Assembly (NCBI RefSeq): GCF_000221225.1
Contig: NW_006383039.1
Location: 435,819 to 499,818, forward strand
Length of the DNA: 64,000 nucleotides
Direction of reading: 5' to 3'
Source: Thermochaetoides thermophila DSM 1495
Taxonomy: Eukaryota; Ascomycota; Sordariomycetes; Sordariales; Chaetomiaceae
The translations under genes and the position numbers were made by a program. Positions 21,958 through 32,969 of the stretch are shown here, one piece after another; positions within the stretch are counted from its first letter, which is position 1; every line of letters begins with the position of its first letter. Under the pieces are notes generated by a model. That model searched no databases and was not told where the DNA came from. It saw only the letters and a list, made by a program, of their open reading frames with translations.

Positions 21958-23562
21958 TCAACTATCAAAAATCGGGCCATAAGCCGCAATTCCCCTCGTC
22001 TCCAGGGCATACACCAACCCCTTCGTCACCGGCATGTTACTAATCACACACACAGCTTGGGCATCAAACTCCTTGTACAACTTCAACACAATCGGCAGCA
22101 TATCAACTCTTCCCGACACGGAGGTATCGATCACCACCGGCTTCTCATCCAACTTCTTCGCCAGATCCAGTGTCCTAGACCCGTACGTCTTAAGCGGGCT
22201 CTTCGTTTGCCAAACAACCCTCATAGCCGGTCTCTTCTCGTCTTCTAGGAAAGACAAGCACGGCCCGATTCCTGAGCCCGTCGTAACAACAATTATGCGC
22301 TCAAACATCCGGAAGACGTACCCAAACCCGTAAGTCGGCACGCCCCGTTTCCAGAGGCACTTGGGCGGGTTCGCAATGCAGTCCTTGGTCCAGTCGCCCG
22401 CTTTGGAGACCAGCACAGAGAACTTTGTGTCGGGGGAATCAAATTGATCGGTGAAGCTTGCGAAGCTGTGCCAATCGCGCAACGGGTGGCGTGCGACGGA
22501 GATGCCCTGGCCAAATCTGATGGTTGTGTGGGTGAAGTGCAGGCGGATGGCATGGTCGGAGAGGGGTTCTGCGACGACGGGGACACGACGGAGGAGAAGC
22601 CAGGGATGAATTGTGGCGCAGGTAAGGATGATGAGTATCCAGAAGGCGGGGAGGTTGATGAGGAAGGTGTCAAGGGGCAATTGCTGGTCACAGGCGAGGA
22701 GAAAGAGAAGCGCCCAGAAGATGACAAGGATGAGCCAGTTCGCAAAACGGTGTGTTAGCTCGAAGTAGTCGTGGCGTCGGATGCGGAAAGTTGGGTATGC
22801 GACAAAAATGATGGCTAGCAGGAGGGCCAGCACCATCCAAATCAGGACGAGAGCGGGAAGAGCGAATTTGGATGGGCGGAATTCGTAGGTATAGAGAGCG
22901 GCAAAGCCGATATACCAAAGGCAGGAGGCTACCCCGGTACCGCTGTGTACGCCACCGAAGTGAAAGACCTTGCAGGCCAGTCCGCGCAAGCGCATAGGAG
23001 TTGACCTTGGAAGAGCACCAAACGTCAGGAACAGGGCGTTGATGACGAGAGGCTGCCGGCAGAGACCGCAAACGGCGAGGTTGATGGCCGATGCGTTTAC
23101 AAGGTCGAGTGTAGTAGTACCCTTGATGGCAAGGACGATAAAGGCGATGACGTTTCCGATGAAGGCAATGCTAAATAGTCTCCGGTAGACGTTCAAGGCC
23201 GTGTAGCGGAGGAAGCCCAGACGTTTCTGGGAGAAACTATCAACCTCGTTGAGCTGGGCCTCGAGATCGGGTGAGGATGAGAAAGGAGAGCCAGTACTTT
23301 GGTTTTCTTTCTCGATCGTAAAGACGGTTGACGTCGGAGACGTTGGCGATATTGGAGAAGGGCACGTGCTGTCGTCGTCTGCTACCGAGGACGCAGAGGA
23401 CGCAGACTCATGTCCGCCTTCTGATCCATCACAGATTGACGAGGCGGTTGATGATGCTGAAGAGACTGTCTCAGCGTATTGGACTTCCATCCTCGTATCT
23501 ACGACGAGCTGACGAGGACGAGTGTCCTCGGCCTGTTGTTGGACTGCCATTGTTGCTGCCAT
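21958..23562 (-). CDS. TmpA-like transmembrane flavoprotein
   Basis: 534 residues, intronless. The N-terminal ~110 residues are a Ser-rich cytosolic stretch. About six membrane segments follow (for example LFSIAFIGNVIAFIVLAI, FALPALVLIWMVLALLLAI and WLILVIFWALLFLLAC). The C-terminal half resembles the FAD/NAD module of the ferric-reductase superfamily in a reduced form, with IIVVTTGSGIGPCLSFL near residue 430. The closest described protein I recall is A. nidulans TmpA, a plasma-membrane flavoprotein that promotes conidiation and is not a metalloreductase. The family also appears fused to adenylation domains in other fungi. A role in producing a developmental signal is plausible but is inference. 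Same orientation as the AsaB-like gene downstream. Confidence 0.82.
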   Translation of the reverse strand: MAATMAVQQQAEDTRPRQLVVDTRMEVQYAETVSSASSTASSICDGSEGGHESASSASSVADDDSTCPSPISPTSPTSTVFTIEKENQSTGSPFSSSPDLEAQLNEVDSFSQKRLGFLRYTALNVYRRLFSIAFIGNVIAFIVLAIKGTTTLDLVNASAINLAVCGLCRQPLVINALFLTFGALPRSTPMRLRGLACKVFHFGGVHSGTGVASCLWYIGFAALYTYEFRPSKFALPALVLIWMVLALLLAIIFVAYPTFRIRRHDYFELTHRFANWLILVIFWALLFLLACDQQLPLDTFLINLPAFWILIILTCATIHPWLLLRRVPVVAEPLSDHAIRLHFTHTTIRFGQGISVARHPLRDWHSFASFTDQFDSPDTKFSVLVSKAGDWTKDCIANPPKCLWKRGVPTYGFGYVFRMFERIIVVTTGSGIGPCLSFLEDEKRPAMRVVWQTKSPLKTYGSRTLDLAKKLDEKPVVIDTSVSGRVDMLPIVLKLYKEFDAQAVCVISNMPVTKGLVYALETRGIAAYGPIFDS

Positions 23563-26242
23563 CTTGAGGGATAACCCGGTTCAATGTCGTTGTTATCACG
23601 ACTAGCTTGCCAGAGGTTGTTGGCCCACGAAATGCCAACCGCAAGCTGAGTCTGGCGGGCATGATGCGGTCCATTTATACGACTCCCAACAAACGTCGTC
23701 GCCGTGATGCCCCTTCTCGTACCATTCCCCTGGCGATAGCAACCCCGAACCACATCAAGGATTCCTTACTAAAGTCGACACATCTTGTCCATTCTGTCCG
23801 AGATCAGCGTCCATGCTGGGCATATCGACGTCGTGCCAAGCTGTGATATGCACCTGGTTGGTGCTCAACACATTCGGTGTTGGCGGTGATTTGTCTGGGA
23901 TCGAGGCCCTGTGAAGTGACATTGGATGTTGTAGGACCAAGGGAGCTGGCCTGATGCCGGAGTATCTCGCAGACAGGAACGTGGACTGAATGTGGCGAAC
24001 CGGCAACGAGGCTCAGGGGCTTTACCATATTCCGCAGACACCAATGAAGCTTCGCCGAGAGGGATGCCAAGAGGGCTAACAGATAGAGCAACATTGTACT
24101 GGCTGTTTCACCGCACACCACTCCAGCCGGAGTTGGATGTGGTCAGTCGAGCATGGAAGACGTTGGTCATGGCCTCGTGGGATCGTTGAGATCTTGCGGT
24201 CACGCAGTATGTCTGTGATCAGATTGTGCAACATGAACGGTCGTCCGCAACGTGGGCCTGAATCGCCACGCTGGACATGCGGCATGCCCGACACGCCCAC
24301 CTTGTGAGAGTTGAGATCTGAGTCTCGGATCAGCACGGAAGAGCTGCTGATTGACAGCTGAGGTTGGCTGGACAACTGAGAGTGTGCGGCTCCGATGCCA
24401 ATCTTCAGCCACACCAGTGCAGCGTTTGCAGTCGTTCATCCGGTCAGAGCCTCATCAGCCATCGCTGCGCCGTTGCCGATTGCGTCCCCCGTTACCGCTG
24501 CCGAGATGTGTCGGTCAGGGAAGCTGAATGCCAATGCCTGATACTGTGCGGGCATTCTTTTTTTTTTTTTTTTAGTTAAAGTGGCGAAGGGTATGAACAG
24601 TCGTACTCGCAATGGTGTGCGGAAGTAAATCCTCGATGTTGAAGGTTCTCGGAGTGCGGACTAACTTTGCCGGCAGCACAGTATGCTGAAGTTTCGTCGG
24701 AATCTCTCCAAGTCATCAGAGATGACAAAGCAAAATCAAAAGCCAGATTTCTCAGTCAGGCTTTTGAGTTCTAAACCACTTTTCGGCGGGAGTCGTCGTT
24801 CTTTTAACCACCTTTTCTTCGAGTTTATCCACACTCTAGATCCTCTCGGGACCGAGATGTTGGAAGCGAGAAAGCGTGCTTGAAGCCACACCATGCTTGT
24901 CTGGGTTGGGGGCCCAGAGACCCGGTGTCAAGATATGTGTTCTAGAGAAGGGCAGGGCCCACTTTTATGTGTAAATACAGGTAATGGCCCAGTTTTTGTG
25001 GTTGACTTTTTTTCAACTCCTCTGTCACACACACAGTATCTCCCTGAATAGTGTACAGTTCTTGTGCAACCCTCGCCGCAGCGCCCCGACATTTCTCAGC
25101 CCCATGCCCAAGTGTCACAAATACCTTGCGCGATAGACAGAAAAAATACGGTAACCTGCCAACTCTGGTGTCTTACCAAAAAGGCCCGATGTGCCCATTT
25201 TCCACACATTTTCGGTCATTGATCCAACCCTGGCTTAACACCACCCATCTTAAGATTTCAGGAATGCGTTCCTCCTGAACTGACAAGGATGCTATCTGAG
25301 TCAACATGCTCAGTATCATGCTGTTGTGTTTCCTTTCACGCACACCGCTTGCCATGTGTCCTTATTCACTAATTCTTGGTCCTGAAGTCGAAGTCTTTTG
25401 GACAGGCTGCCTGATTGTTCTTGGTGACCCAGGAAGGTCCTCACAGCCTGTAAATTGAACTCCGACAGTTTCATGTAGAGAAAAGTTTTTTAGGTCTGAC
25501 AAAATTGGGCCCTATGATACCAGTTGACGATCATGCATCAATGCCAACATCTCGCGAGAAGAAGCCATTGATCTGCTATTCGATTTTCAGCCACCTCAGT
25601 GTGACCTATCTCTCAAAGAAATAATGCGTTTTAAGGACAGGGAATTTACTCCACGTGATGGAATATTGACATGAAGGCAGCGAGACACACATCATGTCTT
25701 GACTCTGTATGTTTTGGAAAACAGGTGATGATGAAAGGCACTTTCCATGGTCTTGCGATGTGTGCCAACTGGGGGCGTACTGGCGTTTCACAGGTGGTGT
25801 CTCTTTGCAGTTTCCAGGGCACAGTCAGACGTTGTTGTCAAACTGCAAGGCACAACACATCAATAACTTTGCAGGCGTCTTCGACCATAGTTCGGCCCGT
25901 CAACGGTTGTCAATATCTTATCAAAACCACACCGCATGTGCTATGCTCCTGGACATATATCTCAGTACAACACGATCACAATTACAGAGGAACCTAGACT
26001 CATTCGACAAGGCTCCGACATGAGTTCATCCACATGTATTCTCACCCTCCTTCGCCCTCCTATTCTTCGGAGGATTTCTTAAAACAAGGACCTCAACTGC
26101 TACAGCGCTCCCACACCGCCCAATCCCAATGGTGAACAGATTCCCATGATACCCTCCATCTCGAAGATCAATCACCTCTCTTTCCCCCCCCCCCCCGCTC
26201 CTAGTCGCACACTCATCACCCAGTGGCATCCTCGTTCTCCCA
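23563..26242. other. Gene-poor interval
   Basis: Holds the promoter of the TmpA-like gene and then about 2 kb with no supportable gene. A T17 run lies near 24556-24573 and a C13 run at 26184-26196. A 104-residue plus-strand frame at 25709-26023 has plausible composition but no motif, so I leave it uncalled. Confidence 0.5.
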
Positions 26243-26830
26243 TTAACGGCCCAGGATGCCACCTTGTACGACAAGAATGGTAGCTGTGGCTTGCCGACAC
26301 TGACCTTGTACAACAAAAATGCCTATGTTCACATGACCCGAGTCATTCTGCGCGTCCAAGCCTATAACCTGTCCAATCATATATTTTAAATCCTTCCTCT
26401 TGCTGAAAATCTGCTCAACATAGAGCTCTGGCTCGTGGTCTGGTAGGACAAACTCAGCCATGAACTCATTGTCCCCTGAGGTATATGACCCCAAGAAGGC
26501 TTGCTGTGCCTGTTCACGTGCAGCGTGCTCAGCTGCAGGCAACCAGGTCTCCTTAACTGCCTTTCGGATGAATTGTTCTACCCGTTCGGTGTTCTACCCT
26601 CTAGTGAGGATGACAAATCCCGGCCCGCGTTCAGGGGAAAGGGCAAGGAGGGATGAATACCCCCGTAGTCAGCCTTAACTCCCCATAGAGGTCAACAAGA
26701 TGAGTCACCTCAGGCCCAAGACTAACTGGCGCAAATACGCGGTTTATCTCCCATGGTGCGCCCAGGGATATCAGGGGGTTGGCAGTGGACGTGATAGGCT
26801 TTATGATGGGTGGGAGAAACGTCGAGAGGA
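26243..26830 (-). pseudogene. Beta-lactamase-family serine hydrolase, C-terminal relic
   Basis: Minus-strand pieces read in order as the C-terminal part of a fungal beta-lactamase-related hydrolase. They are SLGAPWEINRVF and VTHLVDLYGELRL, then after a one-base frame change GYSSLLALSPERGPGFVILT, then a stop, then HAAREQAQQAFLGSYTSGDN and a final segment ending at 26243. GAPWEI, LVDLYTK-like, GFVILT and F.GSYTS are typical of the family's C-terminal half as I recall it. The catalytic SxxK and YxN motifs, which would lie upstream, are not found before about 27100. At least one frame change and in-frame stops make this a pseudogene. Confidence 0.55.
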
Positions 26831-29800
26831 GAATTTTCCCGTCAATTGCGGTAAGAACGTTCGCAAAGAAGTACCAGGCTTACTTGAGATTGTGATGAGA
26901 GCACCTCTTAAACCTTCAATAGTCTTCCATTTCTTCTTCCGTTCTTGCACGCTTTTTTCCATTCTTATTGCTACACGGTCTTCAGGTTTCGAAGTTGTGC
27001 CAGCTGAGCTTGGTCATTATCCAAATCTCATCCACTAGTTACCATGCTGTTAGACTCTTTCAGGGGGACGCAGGTGAGCATATGACTCAAACCAAGTGGC
27101 CTCAGAAGTCTTTCATAGATCACTCCGGAGAAAAGTTTCGTCGTGATCTCAGCTGCGTAAATAAGACACTGAAAAGTCATGCTGAATTAGGCCAGTGCGT
27201 GGTAAGATGACTCGATGGGGTAACTGAGGATCAGCCTCGTGGACTCTAGTACTTTACTATTACCCACCCATTCTCGTGTTCGTTCTCAGACCAAAGGCGC
27301 CACATTGGATCTCTTGTCCCATCCAGGCCCGGAGACCTGAAAGTGGCTCAAGCATGTATCCAAAGAAGTCATCCAATCAATTTACCCAGTGGTGAGCACA
27401 AATTGCTTTGGTTGCACAGCCAGGGGCGTTTTCAGCTCACAATCACGGGAGACACTAGCCGTACAGCTGGCAAGTTTTCCTAGGGTGACATCAGCCCAGA
27501 TTGTTGTGATGAGCACCATCTCCCTTTGACATAAATTTGATCTCGGGATGTGTTGTGTAACCGGTTTATCCCAATGTATCCCAATGCCTCCCTCCAGACC
27601 CAACGAGCGTTCTGTGAACAGTTAAAAGTTTGAAATGCTCGCTTCTTAAGAAAATGCCTTGGAGTCCAATGATACGTTATGCTGCGCTGCTTAGTGATAC
27701 CGCTCATAGAGCTTCATCTGAGAGCTGATGAATAACACTTGAATGGAGTAGCTTGTGTTCTCAAGTAGTTGTCCCTGGTCGACCGTCTGCGTCAAGACTG
27801 CATCAAAGACTTTTCTCTTCAGCTATAATGTGCAATACCTAGGGGTCCGACAGCTGGAGTTGTGCCGGTCCGGGAGCCGGACAGTCCTACCCAACTGTAA
27901 TAGAAGGAAGGACTCGCGCGAAAGGCACAGCAGCAAGTTGCTTCGTTTGAAGGCTCTACAGCAAGCAATCTGTGGAGACTAACGAAAAGTTTGATGACCA
28001 GCTATTGCTGTGACCTTGATATAATAGAAACTGACTGTTCACCCCTTTGCTTTAAGCCACCTATATAATCAAGGATGTTGAGAATCAGCATGATAATGAG
28101 ATCTATCTTCTTGGACTCTCACTGCTCCAACAGTAACTGAGCTTCCCAACAGCTCCAGATTCGTCTCATGGTATCAAAGTTACTCGCTTCCTCTTTTCAG
28201 GTAGCTCTTTCGCTTATCCACTCAACTCCTCATTCATTCCCTTTCCGTTGAATCTACCTATTTCTGGTTAGTTCGGACCGGATTTGGCACGCAAGCGAGT
28301 GATATTGAAGTTCATTTGCCAAAGCAGCAAGACAGTAACAGCAAAATAAGCTGAAGTGCGCAAGTGCATTAAAACAAAAGGCTTATGGAAGAGCGGTAAG
28401 TACATTCCGCAAAGGACAAGATTAGAAATGGGTTGCTGGGTTTGTCTATACTTGTCAAAATTGACACTGGGGCAGCGGTTCGGCCAGGAAAGGGTACTAA
28501 TGGGCACGTGACGAACGCGTCTCTAACCAATGCAAGAGCCAAGCGACATCTGAAAAATACACAAAAAACGGAAACCGATGAAAACCGTGAGGGAAGGATC
28601 CACATCGATTTACATATGATCGCTGTTACCTAGACTACTCGATCAGATCTTAAATGCCAGCGATAGATCATACAACTGGTAACCACAAGCTACGGGACCA
28701 ATATCAATGATCAGATATTCTAAGCATACACTTAAGATCCTATGGGAGAAATCTGAGAGAAGTATAACTGGTAGACTATTAGCATCCTAAACTCCAAGAA
28801 CGCTTGGTTTCTCATGACTATTATCTTTCAGTTCATGAATCCGAATGGGATAATCTTAGCGTTAAATCATATGAAGGTGTTTTGATTAGAAGATAGGTCA
28901 GTGGTTCATACTCGTCTCCTTTCCTTTTCGCTCTATAAGCTACGATTTCTACCATCTTTTATATATAGAGCATTCTACAGTCATCAAAGGCTTTTCAATC
29001 TGCTCGTTCCTTCAATTCTTTGATAAGTTTACGGTAATACGTGGATTAGCGACACTGGAGAAGCCACTTCTCATAGGTATCTCTAAGGAAGATACTTACT
29101 GCAACGAAGGTTGGGGGGAATTTTAGAATTATTAGCCAAGTTATCATCGTTTCACCATCTTTTCTAGTCGCAAGTACATTATTGTACATATTCCTGTTGT
29201 TTTCTGTTCAAATTTCGATCATTTAGCCATAAAATCGGTGTTTCTTTGGATAGTGTTGTCCGTCAACATAACAGAGAATAGCTAAAAGCTGTAGCCGTCG
29301 TGAATACCGGCTAAACAGAACGTTTGGGTCAAATTCTCAGGCATCAGAGTATATCGCACAGTATCTAAGCACAGAGATATCTCAATATTTGTGAATCCTA
29401 AAAGGTGCCTTAAGCATGTCATAGTTGTATAGTCTCGAGTTCTTTGCTAATGCGGAGGAAGTCTAAGTCAGGGACTTCAAATCACCCTTTGAAGCTATCA
29501 TGTTCCAATATTATGGTTGTGATCACAGTCATTAGGCAGTTGATGACACGCATCTACATATAAGACACATAAGCAGGCTTTGTATGGTTGTAGAAGTGGT
29601 ATTGATATGCTCCTGTTCACGGTTTTAACTTCGAACCTCAAAGATAATGCAGATTTTGCCTTGATTCTTTTTGGTAGGTTCAGTGTGAGCCAAAAATGAA
29701 CTCCTGATTTGATGTGTCGAGCAGCTACTTACATGCCTCTTAAACTACGGGCGGATGATGATAGCAGTAATGCTGCAGTCACACATATATCACATGGACG

Positions 29801-31971
29801 CGGCAGTCCAAGGAGAAGAAATATCCTTGACAGTCGACATATAGAACAACAATGACACAAGAGCTGAGAAGGGCAAAGGCATATCTGATTGGTAGAGCCC
29901 GGGAAATATGAGGGGGTGGCAAGAATGAGTTACATAACCTTGCCACGCTGAAAGGAACCCCTGAAGAGTGCAGGAGACCGCGAGGTACTCACAAGGGCAA
30001 AGGGATTTTATAAGGGGGGCTACTTGGACACGATGAAGGATTTCTCTTGGGCTTTCCTCCCCCAAACACAAGGACACTGAGGACCAAGAAAGATCATTAC
30101 ACGCAGTAATTGACTTCGCTGTGCACCCCACATCATCAGTGGCCATCATCTAACCTATTTTGACCCATTTTCGATTTCCGTCCGCACTAGACCAAGTCAC
30201 CCGTTACAACATATGAGTCATACGAACAGAAATCAAATGGATAAATAGATCTGCGCCTGGTGCTAGAAGTAATACAGGTTCTCGCACCATATAAACTTGA
30301 CGGAATGGACCATCGAATATGTGGTGGCATATCAAGAGCGGCAATTGTCTCGTGGTATCTAAAGGATAGTACTTGACCGAGGAGATGTGAAGTCGAATCC
30401 ACTATTCAGGAGGTAATAAAATCCACAAAAGTCGTGTTCGATGGCCAAAGGTAGTCATCTCGCCGGCCATGAACCAAACGCGGATTGCTAGCATCACTGT
30501 TCTCTTCCCGGCGACGGACATCCTTCAAGCATTTCTCATGGTCCATCATATAGTAATGTCTCTCTCTTTTGCTAAACAAGGAAATGAAAGCTGAATTCAG
30601 CATGCTCATGATTGGACACGTCATTTGCAGCATGCACTCTTCGCTTCCCGAACCTTATCTTTACCCCGAAGTCAAAACACAATGTGGTGAGCACACGGTC
30701 TTTTAGCTCCTGCATTAAATTCGATATATTGGTTGACATTAATCTAAATTGCAATGTTGTAGCGGAGGTACCAGAGGCCATCCCTCTTTGGGATACCAGA
30801 AACATCGATTGTTCATTTCGATATCAAAGCACACCTTAGGAAAAACAGACTAAATGTCGTGCTTGTTGCGTGAAAGCCATTAAGATATAGCATAATAAAA
30901 CATACGAAAGATATGTGCTGTTTCATCCCCTTCACAGAGTTTATAAGTATTCTCTCGGAGCTGTTCACCTTCATGGGTTGTGTGTGAGGATCTTCCTTAG
31001 TCGAGTTCCAAATCCATAAAGTTCTATCTACCAGTCCTAGGCTGGCCCAGGAAGAACATCAAGGCACGCCAATATATCAGCAGACTCAAGCGATCCGGGA
31101 TGATCTAACCCCGGAAGGCCCAGGCCAATTAGACTAGCTACAAGTCAACATGGGCTCCAAATTAGTAAGGGTTAACTTCTAGTAGCTTCCAGAAATGTAT
31201 AATGCTATCCCCTTCTAATGCACTATTGTTGATTTCTATGATCTCTCGGAAAGCTTTCTCTTAATCTGGTACAATGTAGAGCTTTCTAAACTTCGCTACA
31301 TATAATCTTGATGAGTTTCTCCGCAGACTTTGGAAGTAGTCTTTGCAACTCTCGACTGAATTTTTAACGCACCTAAACCTTTGGGGGGTGAAGCCAATAT
31401 AGTGCATGAAAGGGATTTTACGAAGAATGATCTCGGCGCTTCCTGGCGGAAGCGTTGGTCGCCACCTCCATGCATTTTTTTAGAAGTCGTCGTTTGCCGA
31501 TCTTTGAGTCAAATATCCAGACACCAGTAAGTGTGTATGGTTCGGATTCAGGTGCATAGCCTGAACAATCCTATGCCCCATGCACTCCAAGGTCGGGGAT
31601 AACAGTCCCTGGAATAGGTTCACAGCTTGGGATTTGGACCACATCTGCTCTCCTCGTTAGAGGTAGGCAATGCAGCTTCACTGGCTTGCATTGTGAAGAT
31701 CAGAAAGAGGAAGCAAACAACTTGTCTCTCGGTCGTTCAGAGGAAATATTGGATGCCGTTCAATAGGATAAATGGATGAGAAGGGTTGGCGAACCAACAC
31801 AAGCTTTCATAACCAGTAGTAAAATGGACACAAACCTGGTCTCTCAGCAGCTGTTGTCGGTGATACAAAGAGGGTCCACTTGGACTCCTACTCCTCGATC
31901 TGAGCTTAGATGTCTTCCTCATTTCGCTCCTCGATGCCGGACTGCTCCCTCCTCTTGCAAAACTCCCTTGA
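26831..31971. other. AT-rich, gene-poor region with coding relics
   Basis: Five kilobases without an intact gene. The base composition is visibly more AT-rich than in the flanking genes. Short coding-looking relics occur on the minus strand, most clearly 30406-30805 (HEKCLKDVRRREENSDASNP and FLWPSNTTF-like text with a frame change and possible intron ends). They have no recognisable domain. The region looks like decayed DNA, possibly RIP-affected. Confidence 0.5.
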
Positions 31972-32292
31972 ATCACCAGCAAGAAGCATGTTCAAATCAA
32001 CGCGCTTCAAGAAGTCATCTACAATCACTGCAGGCCATGGCGTGCAATGCTGGCGTTGTCCATCCGTAGTGGTGAGCGTGATGATGCCATTGACCGCTTC
32101 AACAATAGTCTTGCGCAGTTTCTCGATGTTATTTACGAACGTTTTGACACTTGTTCTGATGATCCTCTCCCACAATTCCAAGATCTGCTCCATGGATCAC
32201 TTGGACGCAAGCTCCTGGAGAAATACGCTGAGCATTATGGCGTCGCGTCGTTTCCGTTACCCGAAGTCTCAGCCACTAGAGAACCAATGTAA
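31972..32292 (+). CDS. C-terminal exon of an unrecognised protein
   Basis: An open stretch with protein-like composition: HVQINALQEVIYNHCRPW, then ERDDAIDRFNNSLAQFLDVI and LHGSLGRKLLEKYAEHYGV, ending with TAA at 32290-32292. The only in-frame ATG inside it (32047) would start mid-domain. A splice acceptor just upstream (ATCACCAG at 31973-31980) is therefore more likely, with earlier exons in 31.6-31.9 kb that I cannot assemble with confidence. No domain recognised. It ends 7 bases from the stop codon of the convergent BTB-like gene. Confidence 0.35.
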   Translation: MTSKKHVQINALQEVIYNHCRPWRAMLALSIRSGERDDAIDRFNNSLAQFLDVIYERFDTCSDDPLPQFQDLLHGSLGRKLLEKYAEHYGVASFPLPEVSATREPM

Positions 32293-32299
32293 GTGGTGA

Positions 32300-32969
32300 C
32301 TAAGAGAGCTCATTGAGCGCCTTGGTAACAGGCTCGGAAGCAATCCGTAAAAGTTCAACACGTACCTCATCGATCGTTTCTGAAAATTGTTTGTTAGCTC
32401 ACGTTAGACACAGAGGATTAATTAGATGCACAGAGTAAATCAAGTCGCTTGAGGTGGTCATTTTCCGAGAGGTCGTAGCCTGGGTAGCAGCCCAGAAAAA
32501 GGCATTTCTCAAGACAAGTTCTCCAAGAGTTTCCTTAAAGGAAACCAGATCACCGAGAGTATGGAATATGACCAGCTTGTGGACTAGAGACTCAAGCGTC
32601 ATATTTGGCATCTTGCGGGTGGGGCTGTGGGCAGCCATAATGATCAAGGGCCGGAAATCCCTCAAGTTCTTCATCATTCGATGCCTGTCGCAAAGCAAGA
32701 CAATGTTGCACATCAATCGAATCGTCATCGCACGGTTGATCACTTTGATATAATCCTTTCTACCATAAGCAGACAATAAGACGTAAATGAAGCGCATCGG
32801 GCTCATCCTTGGGGACATGAACAACCAATTTGGCAGGAAGCGAGCCAGAATTTTCCCTGGAATAGTCCCTCCTAACCTCCTGTTTCTGATACCAGAATGG
32901 CGAGGCCGATGCGAGGGCTTTCGACGAAAGGGCGAAGCAAATACCGCCTGTCCCTGCTAGCAGTTTCAT
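32300..32969 (-). pseudogene. BTB/POZ-like protein, frame broken
   Basis: The start ATG at 32967-32969 opens a frame with FALSSKALASASPFWYQ and VVHVPKDEPDALHLRLIVCL, the core of a fungal BTB/POZ domain (SSKVL..ASPVF, then D..AL..LL). The frame then shifts by one near 32765-32770. It continues as YGRKDYIKVINRAMTIRLM, NIVLLCDRHRMMKNLRDF and LESLVHKLVIFHTLGD, which fits the later BTB helices (cf. AVLCDKYD..LVRPW). A candidate intron (GTGAGCTAAC..TTTTCAG) near 32380-32405 leads to a last exon with EVRVELLRIASEPVTKALNE and a stop at 32300, but the phases do not match without another indel. BTB proteins usually mediate protein-protein contacts; this copy looks decayed or mis-sequenced. Confidence 0.5.

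Noticed and set aside
25709..26023. 104-codon plus-strand frame with fair composition
   Set aside because: No start context, motif or neighbouring exon could be found.
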